This document shows, in pieces, positions 9,506 to 18,539 of a stretch of 26,136 bases of DNA. Origin of the DNA: Hypsibius dujardini. Taxonomy: Eukaryota; Tardigrada; Eutardigrada; Parachela; Hypsibiidae. The translations under genes were made by a program, and so were the position numbers. The stretch covers positions 1 through 26,136 of the forward strand of contig LRSR01004395.1 of NCBI GenBank assembly GCA_001579985.1, written 5' to 3'. Numbering within the stretch: the stretch's first letter is position 1; each line of letters starts with the position of its first letter. A model generated the notes under the pieces. It had not been told where the DNA came from. It did not search any database and saw nothing but the letters and a program-made list of their open reading frames with translations.

Positions 9506-11267
9506 GGCAACACCCTTCGGTGTCGGAACGGATGCTACGTAAAAGAGACACAGGGTCTGCGTCCAGCACGAATGCTGCCGGTCCTCGGATCTTCTGCATG
9601 ATCAACCATAAAGCCGGGAACAAGGCTAGAGCGAAGGCCGTCCAGGCGACGTGGGCTCGCCGATGTGACGGTTACACTTTCGCCAGCACTCGTTCGGTAC
9701 CGGGAGCGTCCACAATCCTCATCGCCAGAAACGAATCTCGACAGGTCATATGGGCCAAGGTCCAGGCCATGATACGGTCAGTGCAAATACATTTTGCGCT
9801 GTTTCTTCCACTTCCTCTTTCCGGTATTTGAAATGAAGAACAAAAGTCCTTTTTTAAGCCTTCATAATAATTTGGAGGACTTGTGTGCCTCTTGTTAAAA
9901 TGTCACCTCAAAGCATGCTTGAATAACTGATTAACTGTTGTAGATATGCAGATGGCATTCGCGATGATTTTGACTGGTTCATCAAGACCGACGACGACAC
10001 CTACGTCATCGTAGAGAATCTCCGGCACTTCCTCCAGGCGCGTTCTCCCACTGAGCCGGTTTATATCGGGACAGAACTAGCGAAAGAAATCCCAGGAGGT
10101 GAATGCTGCGATAAACTACAACACAAACTAAAAAACTGTTTTAACCCGTTAACGTCCACTACCAGTTCCAACTTGTTTTCCGGTTCCAAAGTATTTTTCC
10201 TTGATTCAGCTTTACCCAATTAAGAAAAAAACTAATTTATAAAATAAATAATTTTTTGGATGACTTTGGAGAATTTCGGGCTTTTTTACTTGACCACTGT
10301 CCACTGCGGGTCTACGGACCCAGTTTTGCTGGAAAGGGTGCCTGGAGCTGATGGGCATAACATTTAATTATCAAATTAATACATCAATCAAAAAAATTAC
10401 ATAGCAACCTGTCTTGGTAATTTTTTAGCGAAATTTTGGGTACCTTTATTGACCACTGGCTCTGCGCTGACCATATATCTAATGGAAATGTATTTTCGTA
10501 GACAGTTTAAATAGGCCAATCTAATTAATGCCAAAAGACTCATATTTTTATTAAATTGGGTCATTCGATGGCTGTTGGAGACCTCGGCGACCCAAAGATG
10601 ACTGAAACCTGCAGACTGACAATTTTTCTCGGACAGCGTCGATCGAAGTGATATTAGTGAATAACATTCGATCGAACGCTCAGCGAATGAAAAATCAACG
10701 GTCGCTCTGTCGACATTTGTACGTCATTGGACGTTAAGGGGTTAGTTGGGAATCTGTTTATTCATATATTTGTTTGGTTGAGGGTACCTTTCCGGGGGAG
10801 CTGGATACGTCTTCAGCAGAAAAGCCATCGAGTTACTCAGACGCGGCTTCGACAGGGACGTCTGCAACTTCACCGACACCTGGATGGAAGAAGTGCCACT
10901 GGAGGAATGTGCCCGCAAAGTCGGCGTCCATCATGACGGCGAAACGCTGGACGACCTCGGACGAGCGCGATTTCTCCCGCACAATCCCAAAGTTCACTTC
11001 ACTCCAGGCAACGAGAACTTGGTAAGAAAATTGTCCAAACGACTTGGAGAAAGTTCTACGCTTTATTCATTTTTGTTGTTGTTCCGATTTTGTTTAACTC
11101 TGTCGTGGTATTTTTGTTTCTTTTACCCTCAGCTGGGTTGGTTGAAGTACAGCCTGGGACATCATCGCAACTGCTGCTCCGACAGCGCCATTTCCTTTCA
11201 CTACGTCACTCCGATTAACATGTACATTTACGACTATCTCATTTATAATTTGAAGCCACACCGGTGA
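9506..11267 (+). CDS. Core-1 beta-1,3-galactosyltransferase-like (C1GALT1-like), 5' incomplete
   Basis: Exons found are 9506-9776, 9944-10098, 10783-11021 and 11133-11267; all three junction phases (2, 1, 0) agree. They encode 265 residues and a stop. The family adds galactose to Ser/Thr-linked GalNAc to make the core-1 O-glycan in the Golgi (GT31). Supporting blocks in order: AKAVQATWARRCD, the metal-binding acidic motif DWFIKTDDDTYVIVENL, YLSGGAGYVFSRKAIELL formed exactly across the exon 2/3 splice, the ECARKVGV region, and NCCSDSAISFHYV near the C-terminus. Typical members have about 360 residues with an N-terminal signal-anchor; that exon is missing because 9506 follows a good acceptor (TTATTGCAG). 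An internal ATG at 9532 exists but would give a protein without an anchor. It converges on the GXYLT-like gene, with 231 bases between the two stops. Confidence 0.9.
10145..10741. mobile_element. piggyBac-like MITE in C1GALT1-like intron 2
   Basis: The left end reads TTAA then CCCGTTAACGTCC. The right end reversed reads CCCCTTAACGTCC, and it is followed by TTAG. A TTAA target duplication (here with one changed base) and ends beginning CCC are the signature of piggyBac elements. There is no coding capacity. The element fills all but about 80 bases of the 684-base intron (10099-10782), so the intron was small before insertion. A matching AACCCGTTAACGCCC occurs on the minus strand at about 20997-21012. 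Confidence 0.7.
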
Positions 11268-11498
11268 TGCTGCTCCTCCAAAATAGACCTTTTTATTCTT
11301 GCAAATTGCCGGATGAAAATGACAGAAATCCACTGTTTCTGTACCTCGCACCTCACTGTGCAGTGGCCTCGAGAAGCTTTTTTGGCAGACTGGCAAAGCT
11401 CACAAAAGCAGAGGAGGATATCCATCATTGCAAAATGGTAGCAAGTTCTTATACTCGTCTTATGATCTTAGGATGGATTATATGGATAAAAAAGACGG

Positions 11499-13960
11499 TT
11501 AGGTTATTAAGCCTTTCACAAGTAATGAGCCACAGTAGGTGTGATTTATGGACTCTGTAAAGTGATCCAGGAGCAAATCCTTGACATTGTGTGCAGTTCG
11601 TAAGTCCACCTGCGGATCGAAGGGCACATTTAATATATATATATACATATAAATATGTACATACAGTATGTTCAGTACTGTATTTTCGCGTTAGATAGGG
11701 ACAGTCGTAGTGGAGTGGAACGTGTGCACGGCTGCGTGGCCGATTAAACGTTCCACAGCTCGTACGCTGTCCCTGTCTAGCGCGAAAATACAGTACATAT
11801 AACGTCATAAAATCTTACAAAGGCAATTGAATCTCTGACGAAACGGAAAAGCGTGTCATCATTCGTCGTAGAGGTGGACCCGCTTCCCTGCAGCAGGCGT
11901 ACACCTTGGCCTGTCGCACTCAGACAGTAGCTGATCTCGTTCAGACAGTGCGACGAACGGTAGTTCCAAGAGCAGTCAAGCAGGAAGAGCTGCTCTGTTA
12001 AATACTGCTGTTAACTGTCACTGCAGTAATGTACGTAGAGGTAGCAAGACTGAGCTCGACTAACAAGGGATCAATTACCAGTGCAACTCTTCGATCGGAA
12101 CCAAACTTTTTTCTTCAATATCATTTCCCCTGAAATGATTTTAAAAGTGATGACTCGCGGCAAAGAGTTCCCTGCTCAGCGGGGAGAAATTCGGAGACGA
12201 TCTCAAATGGAGCACGTACATTGACAATACGTTTTCTTTTTAATGAAAATGTAACTATTGTCAACGCTTTTACTTCATGCGATGTGGTTGGCGTACCAGG
12301 GCTTTGTTTTGAATTTTGTTGGAACGGCTATGAGAACGCAGGTTATCATTTCTGTGGGGACTTTGTGGAATAGTGCTTTTTGGTTGATGAAATGCCTTGT
12401 GGTTCATTACAGGTTCGTCAATTGCCGTTACGTGACCTTTTCTATAATGAAAATAGCCCGACGTTTAGTTTGATATACAGTAGTTCAACTAAAGACCGGC
12501 GTTGTATAATACTCTTTTTCGCCTGACCTAATTAAAAAAGAAAGCTTCCTGGTTAAACTGTACCGTTCAAGATTAAATGTTAAATCATTCAATCAAGCGT
12601 TCATAAATATTGCAATGTACATGCGCCAATTGAAATCTTCCCGAATTTCTCCTCGTTGAACGAGAAACTCTTTGCCGCAAGTCATATTTTTTAAAATTCT
12701 GTTAAGGGACATGGTATTCAAGAAAAAAGTTTGGTAGCGATGGGAGGGTTGCACTGGTAATTGATCCCTTGTGAGAAGACTAAACAAAACTTTACTAAAA
12801 ACTTTCAATGCAGAAACGCTTCTTTTTAACTGTTATAGGCTTTTTTCTCAGTTTATCGCCAGAATTAATCAATTAATTTGGGCTCAAACAATACTAAATG
12901 TTTATAGCTGATAAAAAGACTCCTAAACAGCAGGAAAAATCTTAATTTTTGAACCATCTACAAAGCCTTTAAAGTTAAGTAAAATAAAATACAAGAATGA
13001 CTGCACAAACAAATGTCGCTCACGACTCACCTGGATACAAATGCAGATAGATGTGAAGTAAATTGAGATTAAGGTTTGGGAACTGGTAGATCGGCTGGTA
13101 CTTGACGTAAATGTCTCGTAATCTCTGGGTGAATTGAAACGAGCGAAGTCTGGTCAGGTCCATTAGGATTACTCCGTGGTTTAGATCTTTGAAAGAGCAA
13201 AACATTTGAAAGGAATATCTCGCCACACTAACAGGGAATTCGGTCGACGCAAGAAAATATACTTCTTCATGAAAGAAGAAAGAAATTTGCCGTTTCCTTG
13301 TTTTCATAGGACACTTCATCACAATTTATCAAAAAGATTAGGTAAAAGCAAGTTGGGGCGATTTTTAGAAGCGGATTTCTAAATTCCTCACATTTTGTAA
13401 CAATAACTTCAATTTTATTGATGATTTATAAAAGAAAGTTTCATCAAAAATGAATAAAAAATCTTTTGTAATTAATATTAACTAATTCTTTACCGATAAC
13501 GAAAGTTAGCTGTTTAATTATTTTAGATTTCGTTAAATCGCCATTTGAATTGCCATCTCACCAACAAAACGCGCATCAAACGAGGAGTAGGCTTTGCGGT
13601 TGCTCGGCCCCGTTAATTCCAAGCCAGTGTGGTTGGCCATTCCAATGGCTTGATTGGCGTTCATTAGGCTAAACTGCTCCCACAGATCGTCAACAGGCGC
13701 GAGAAAGAGCATGTCCGCATCCATGTAGATCACTGAGCCGACGTCATTAGTAAACACATCCTGAAGAGCATTCGAGTGCCAAGTTATAAGGGTCCGACCA
13801 TGCACCATTATTTAGAGGGCGGGAAACCTCAAGGTAGCACATTTCTCATTATTTTAACGTGCATCTATACGATTATTAGAACAAATTACAGGCAGAGAGG
13901 CAGGCAGGCAAGCAGGCAGACCGGCAGACAGACCCTCAGACAGACAGACAGACAGACAGC

Positions 13961-14020
<60 letters not shown>

Positions 14021-17000
14021 CTGGTTGATTGTTTGAATTTTAGAAGTGCTATAGTATACTGAGATATGGTACAGCAAGTCAAACAATCAAGCACCAGCCA
14101 TGCAAGAGAAACCCATGAGCGAGCCGATTTCTCGACCAAGTGGAGGGTGAGTTGAAATACACACTTTGTCTCATAGTGAAGATGAGATTACCGGTAGAAA
14201 AAGCGGCAAGGTAGTACACGACTGCCACATCCTGTCGTCCTCCGTTGAATCATGGCCACGGTTGCCAATTTCCGTCATAACAAATAAATGGACATTTTTG
14301 TGTCCTGCGAATGCCCCAAAATGATCATGATAACTGCGTCGAAAGAAATCCTGGTACTCCTTCTCCATGAATAAATAAATATTAACGCGGACGTGGCCAC
14401 GCGATGAAATTACGTTGGATTTGACTGCATTTAGCGAGGGGAAGATGCGTTTGCCGTATCCGCAAACAGCAATGTTAATACTGCTCGTGTGGACCGGCGA
14501 GAAGCTGTGTGTGTATAAAAGGTGGGACATGGGACATGGAGATGGGGGATGTGACATGTGACATGTGACATGGGAGATGGGGGGATGTGAGAGGGTATGT
14601 ATAAAATATGGTACTGTATTTCCTCGATAGATAGCGACAGTGCTAGGGTCACGTGACGCAATTGTTGCCCGCTGTACACGTAAAGTTTGTGTGTACAACA
14701 GCGTGGCATGCGAGGTACAGGCAGGGCACGTTAACGAGTAGGAGAGGAACCAATTTAACGTCACACAGCTCGTACGCTGTCGCTATCTATCGAGTAAATA
14801 CAGCAGTTGTATTTTTTAGTTGTAGTTTTTATTTAGTATTTACGTAGTTGTACTTTCAAATGGTAATTTTTAGTTTGTATCTATGCGTCTTTAACACTGA
14901 AGACGGAGCTTGTTCCTTTGGATCACTTTGACGGAAGAAATAGGCGCCCCAAGCGAATCGGTCAGTCTGTTCAAAATTAAATAATCAATTAGTACATGTT
15001 TGAGTAATATAGACAGCGCCCTCTATATACTATCACTGATCAGTGTTTATTTATTTAAAATAGTAGTTCTGGTTTTCTGCCGATTTTCTCGACGGAATCG
15101 AAGAGACCAGGCAACAGTGCATCGGTAACAGCAAACAGATATAAAGAAATTCGCCGTCCCGAGTGGTCTCATTTCCTTGTTAGAATTTGTCGCTCTACCT
15201 GAATTCCCAAAATAATTTCACATATTTGATGACGAAGGTCAGGATCCAAAGTGATCCAAAATGGATCAGGCAAAATATGTCTTCTTCGACATTTTTTCAC
15301 ATCAAGTATGAGGAGAAGTGTGTATTTCGGCTCACCCTCCACTTCGTCGATAAATCGGCTCACTCATGGGTTTTTCTTTGATGGCAGCTGCTTGATTGTT
15401 TCATTTGCTGCATTATATCCTAGCATACTATAGCACGTCTAGAAATCAAACAATCAAGCAGCTGCCTTTAAGAAGAAACCCATGAGTGAGTCGATTTATC
15501 GACCAAGTGGTGGGTGAGCTAAAATACACACTTCTTCTCATGCTTAATGTGAAAAAATGTTGAAGAAGACATATTTTGCCTGATCCATTTCAGATCACCT
15601 TGGATCCTGATCTTCGTCATCAAATTTGTGAAATTCTTTTGGGGGTTCAGGTAGAGTGACAAATTCTAAGAATTTGAGCAACTAAAAACTACAATTTGTA
15701 AGTACAACTAAGTAACTACTAAACTAGCAAGCAATGCAATCGATGGAAAGACCGAGGAGCTCAGTCAATTGTTTTGCAAAAATTAGAATTGATGCATTTA
15801 GTTCAGGTATTTCTTACTAGTACTGAGAACGAAATCTCGAAACACTCGTGTTGAATGAAGTAAGTCCGGAATTAAAATTCGTACGCTCGAGCTTGATATA
15901 CTGTATTGTCTCGATCATTTGGTGCTGCGTTTTAGATCCACTGTATATTATGACTGCAGTGAAGCACAGTGAAGTACAGTGTTTGCAGTCATAATATACG
16001 GGTGGATCTAAAAAGCAGCACCAAATGATCGAGACATATAGTACATTGTAGTCCGAAACATAGGGCGCCCTAGACTCCGTGGGCCAATCATATACGAGCA
16101 CTCAATGTGATACCCTGCCCATGACTGTGACACAAACACAGCACAGACAGACATTCTCGATTTCTAACCACAGCACTGCAACTTACTAGGAAACGTTACG
16201 AGATTTGAACTCCAGATCGGAATGGGTTTTTTTTTAAATATCTGTCTATATATCATAATTTAACATTGGGGTCTCGGGGCTGCAATCACATCCGCAGTTT
16301 CAGAAAAAAATAAGGAAGAAAAAAACTCCCGTATCACTTATTTGCTATCGCCCGGCGCTTGGTTGATTGATTCATCAGCCATGTTTCCGAAATTTCAATT
16401 TATTGATCCCAACCACTGTAAAAAAAAGTTTTTTGGAGAACGTTTGATTCTACAATTTTTGACACCTCCACTCCAAATTTGATTTGAAATCGATTGGCAT
16501 CAGCAGAATATTTTTTCGATGCCAAGGGGCAGAGATATGGGCTAGTTTCAATCCAGGCTTCCGAGTGACTTTGCAGAAATTACCCGTAGTTCCGCCCCCT
16601 GGCATCCAAAAAATACTCTGTTAATGCCAATCGATTTCAAATCGAATTTGGAGTGGATGGGTGTCAAAAATTTTGGAATCAAATGTTTTCAAAAAAAAAC
16701 GATATTTTTACAGTGGTTGGGATCGATAAATTGAAACTTCAGAAACATGGCCGATGAATCAATCAATCAAGCGCCGGGCGATAGCACATAAGTGGTACGA
16801 GAGTTTTTTCTTCCTTATTTTTTTCTGGAACTGCGGATGTGATTGCAGCCCCGAGACCCCAATGTTAAACCATGATATATGGACAGGTATTTGTGGAAAA
16901 AAACCATTCCGATCACGAGGTCAAATCCCGTAACCTTCCCGAGTTAGAGGACCTCGTCGTTTTGCTCCTCGGTCTGATAAAAACTACAATTAAAAAAATA

Positions 17001-17276
17001 CAACTACCATATTTTATACATACCCTCTCACATCCCCCATCTCCCATGTCACATGTCACATCTCCCCTCCCCCATCTTCATCCCCCCATCTCACATCCCC
17101 CATGTTCCATGTCCCAGCTTTTATACACACCCCCAAAAGCTCCTCCCAGGCAGTTCGTATCGAATGGAAAGCTGTTCAATCCCTGTTCTATTCACACAAC
17201 CGGATAAAAAGATGAAAAGGGTCACGACAAAGGCAACCAGTAGAAATAAATATCCCGCCCACTGCCTGGTCGTCAT
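11499..17276 (-). CDS. Glucoside xylosyltransferase-like (GT8, GXYLT-like), 6 exons
   Basis: Exons on the minus strand are 17276-17131, 14504-14192, 13760-13562, 13186-13031, 11994-11819 and 11609-11499. All five junction phases (2, 0, 1, 1, 0) agree, giving 366 residues. Residues 7-25 are a signal-anchor. Blocks follow the order of animal GXYLT enzymes, which add xylose to O-glucose on EGF repeats in the secretory pathway: INIAVCGYGKR, SCTTLPLFLP joined across a splice to DVFTNDV, IYMDADMLFLAPVDDLW with the DxD at 167-169, LNHGVILMDLTRLR, YPEQLFLLDCSWNYRSSHC across another splice, and INHTYCGS near the end. Two usually conserved sites are changed: GDQD is LNLN (258-261) and the late metal-binding His of the LHG motif is Gln (307). 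Exons are open throughout, so it is probably a divergent or non-catalytic member rather than a dead gene. Activity is uncertain. Confidence 0.85.
11678..11793. mobile_element. 116 bp TA-flanked MITE in GXYLT-like intron 5
   Basis: The left end CTGTATTTTCGCGTTAGATA and the reversed right end CTGTATTTTCGCGCTAGACA pair, and pairing continues through GGGACAG and GGAACGT. TA flanks both sides (11676-11677 and 11794-11795), as expected for Tc1/mariner-pogo type insertion. It accounts for more than half of the 209-base intron (11818-11610), starting 23 bases from the 5' splice site. A 190-base relative sits at 14614-14803 in intron 1 of the same gene. Confidence 0.75.
12063..12772. mobile_element. 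Foldback element in GXYLT-like intron 4
   Basis: ACAAGGGATCAATTACCAGT at 12063 and its reverse complement ending at 12772 start two arms of about 165-175 bases with roughly 70-75% identity, including CAAACTTTTTTCTT and GCGGCAAAGAGTT. The homology begins sharply at ACAAGGG on both sides. Both arms keep a frame starting DQLPVQ with KEF and QRGEIR in common, so the arm may derive from coding sequence, but I do not recognise it. The element lies wholly inside the 1,036-base intron 13030-11995. No target duplication was found. Confidence 0.6.
13890..14018. repeat. CAGA tetranucleotide array (GXYLT-like intron 2)
   Basis: Imperfect GGCA/CAGA units become a pure CAGA run toward the right. The array lies in intron 2 (14191-13761) of the GXYLT-like gene and directly abuts a truncated palindrome copy. 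A similar CAGA array is present in the intron of the second GST at 23995-24190. Confidence 0.85.
14024..14178. repeat. Truncated copy of the 15180-15669 palindrome
   Basis: It aligns with 15387-15541: both contain TTGATTGTTT, CAAACAATCAAGCA, GAAACCCATGAG, TCGACCAAGTGG and AAATACACACTT in the same order. The copy ends about 13 bases before the 5' splice site of intron 2 (14191) and, on its other side, at the CAGA array. Only the centre and part of one arm of the parent palindrome are present. Confidence 0.7.
14614..14803. mobile_element. 190 bp TA-flanked MITE nested in the intron-1 arm
   Basis: Ends CTGTATTTCCTCGATAGATA and, reversed, CTGTATTTACTCGATAGATA pair and continue through GCGACAG. 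It is flanked by TA (14612-14613) and CA (14804-14805, a changed TA). The opposite arm of the surrounding inverted repeat, reversed from about 17010, reads ATATGGTAGTTGTATT with no insertion, which is the empty site ATATGG-TA-GTTG. It shares its ends and the GTACGCTGTC block with the MITE at 11678-11793. Confidence 0.8.
15180..15669. mobile_element. 490 bp full-length palindrome in intron 1
   Basis: The left end TTAGAATTTGTCGCTCTACC and the reversed right end TTAGAATTTGTCACTCTACC match, and pairing continues through GATGACGAAG, TCAGGATCCAA, GGATCAGGCAAAATATGTC, ACACACTT, CGATAAAT, ACCCATGAGT and CAGCTGCTTGATTGTTT to a centre near 15425. TA may be the duplicated target at either end. No coding capacity is seen. 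The transcript of this stretch would fold into one hairpin of nearly 250 base pairs. Confidence 0.8.
15901..16041. mobile_element. 141 bp TA-flanked hairpin MITE in intron 1
   Basis: CTGTATTGTCTCGATCATTT at the left and, reversed, CTATATGTCTCGATCATTT at the right pair, then GGTGCTGC, TTTTAGATCCAC and TATATTATGACTGCA, leaving a loop of about 20 bases. TA flanks both ends (15899-15900, 16042-16043). Its terminal CTGTAT resembles the ends of the 11678 and 14614 elements, but the inner sequence is different, so it is a separate family or subfamily. Confidence 0.75.
16181..16949. mobile_element. 770 bp foldback, GGGGCGGAGC-core family, in intron 1
   Basis: The two arms pair over most of their length around a centre near 16565: GTTACGAGATTTGAACTC with GTTACGGGATTTGACCTC, ATATATCATAATTTAACATT with ATATATCATGGTTTAACATT, GGGGTCTCGGGGCTGCAATC, TATCGCCCGGCGCTTG, CACTCCAAATT and GAAATCGATTGGCAT. 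The inner part holds GGCAGAGATATGGG against GGGGGCGGAACTACGGG, the family core also seen at 1515, 9316 and 25770. Whether outer arms and core are one element or a nested pair is not clear. Confidence 0.75.
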
Positions 17277-17342
17277 TTTATTACGGTGTTGCAGTTCCAT
17301 CGGAATGGACTTAACATTTTTGACGCTAGCCTTGAGTGTCTG

Positions 17343-17350
17343 TTTATATA
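17343..17350 (-). promoter_or_regulatory. TATA box of the GXYLT-like gene
   Basis: On the minus strand CCCTATATAAACAG lies 67-74 bases before the ATG at 17276, which would place transcription start about 35-45 bases before the ATG. This is a motif match with suitable spacing only. Confidence 0.45.
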
Positions 17351-17594
17351 GGGCTTATTTCGATGGTTTTTTTATTTGGAAAGGGTGTTAATCGAACGAA
17401 GGGTGACATACAACGAAACAAACCGTTACGTTTTGTTGCGGTCAGCTGAATCTAATTCGGCGTTTAGTAGAGTAAATAGTTTCCGCGTCAAAGAACGCGT
17501 TTTCTGTCCGAGAAAATGTTCCATTGCACTTTGCTAGATGATGCTGTTTCACATGATACTTTTTAGGCCATGATTTATTATTACTATTATATAA

Positions 17595-18450
17595 TGGACG
17601 GACGGAAGGATGGATGGATGAACAGAGGAATAGACGGATAGACAGACGGATCAACGAAACGACGGACGAACATATGGAACGACGGACGGAAGGATGGACG
17701 GATGGATGATGGGATGGATGGATGGATAGACGGATAGACGGACGGAAGGACAAACGGAATTAAGAACGAACAGATGGATGAACGGACGGATGGATGGACG
17801 GATGGACGGATGGACCGGCGAAAGGATTATTGGAAGGACAAATGGATAAATAAATGAACGGACGGACGGATGGACGGAAAGATGTGCGGATGGATGGATG
17901 GAAAGGCGGAATTACGGATGAACAGATGGGATGACCGGACGGATGGACAGATGAACAGACGGACACTAAGTCGGAGAAAATGGGCAACTTGGCAGTGAAA
18001 TAGGCAGGCCGAACAAAAATGACAGCTCGAAAGTCGACCAGACAGACAGAATTTGACGGCGTCTGATGATTACGAATGATCAATTGAAGGTCATTCAGGT
18101 ACGTAGAGAAGAAAGGTTAATTCTCACGTGCAGACAGATTGATAACCAGTCGGTGGTTGGATTAATTGGACGCATGGGTAACTGTCTTATCAGAAATGGA
18201 AATGAAGGTTATGGCAATGAGCTTTACGGACAGTCAGTTAGCTAGACGCAGGTAGATAATCTTACACACAGATGAACAGGTCAATTCACATCGAGAGTTT
18301 GATAGACAGCCCTTCCGGTAGTCTAAGAGGACAGGCCGGACAGACGGACAGCCAGATGGACGGAGGGGTAGTCAGATAGCCGAACGGTGATAGACAGACA
18401 AGCGGTCAATAAGCGGACGGACGATCAGACGGATGGACAGTCAGTTAGTC
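17595..18450. repeat. Degenerate GGAC/GGAT tetranucleotide tract
   Basis: GGAC, GGAT, GGAA and GACA units are dense from 17595 to about 17970 and thin out toward 18450. The tract fills most of the intergenic space between the GXYLT-like gene start and the DUF268 gene end. Minus-strand open frames across it encode Pro-Ser-Val-His type repeats and are simple-repeat artefacts, not genes. Confidence 0.85.
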
Positions 18451-18523
18451 AGGCTGAATGGAGGGAACTATTACGTGATTCATGATTTAAAATAAAGGTC
18501 GCTTCTACGACATAGGTGTCTAG

Positions 18524-18539
18524 AATAAAGATCTTTATT
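18524..18539. terminator. Palindromic AATAAA/TTTATT at the DUF268 gene end
   Basis: AATAAAGATCTTTATT is a 16-base perfect palindrome that gives an AATAAA poly(A) signal on both strands. On the minus strand the signal overlaps the DUF268 stop codon TAA, implying a very short 3' untranslated region if this signal is used. Confidence 0.4.

Larger units (their letters stand above)
14505..17130 (-). mobile_element. Intron 1 with splice-site terminal inverted repeats
   Basis: This is the 2,626-base first intron of the GXYLT-like gene. Reading the minus strand, it starts GTGTGTATAAAAG and ends CTTTTATACACACACAG: the intron termini are inverted repeats, with the donor GT as the first bases of one repeat and the acceptor AG directly after the other. 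The arms continue for over 100 bases (TGGGACATGG, tandem GACATGT and GGGGGATGTGA units, GAGGGTATGTATAAAATATGGTA, GTTGTATTTTTT). The short sequences just outside are AGCTTTT (then GGGG) and AGCTTCT, a possible imperfect target duplication. The coding phase across it is intact. The layout is that of a transposon that became an intron; four more palindromes lie inside it. Confidence 0.7.

Noticed and set aside
11819-11994. Plus-strand reading resembling a retrotransposon Gag fragment (SLQQAYTLA).
   Set aside because: The minus strand of the same bases is exon 5 of the GXYLT-like gene (LFLLDCSWNYRSSHC) with matching splice phases on both sides, which explains the sequence better.
13886-14086. Cys-Leu-Ser-Val repeat protein on the minus strand, and similar frames at 23971-24306.
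   Set aside because: Both are translations of CAGA simple repeats inside introns.
14171-14764. A 197-residue minus-strand frame taken as one protein.
   Set aside because: Only 14504-14192 is coding; the upstream part is the tandem-repeat arm of intron 1 and a MITE.
17442-18083. Minus-strand frames rich in Pro-Ser-Val-His.
   Set aside because: They follow the GGAC/GGAT repeat tract and are open only because of repeat composition.
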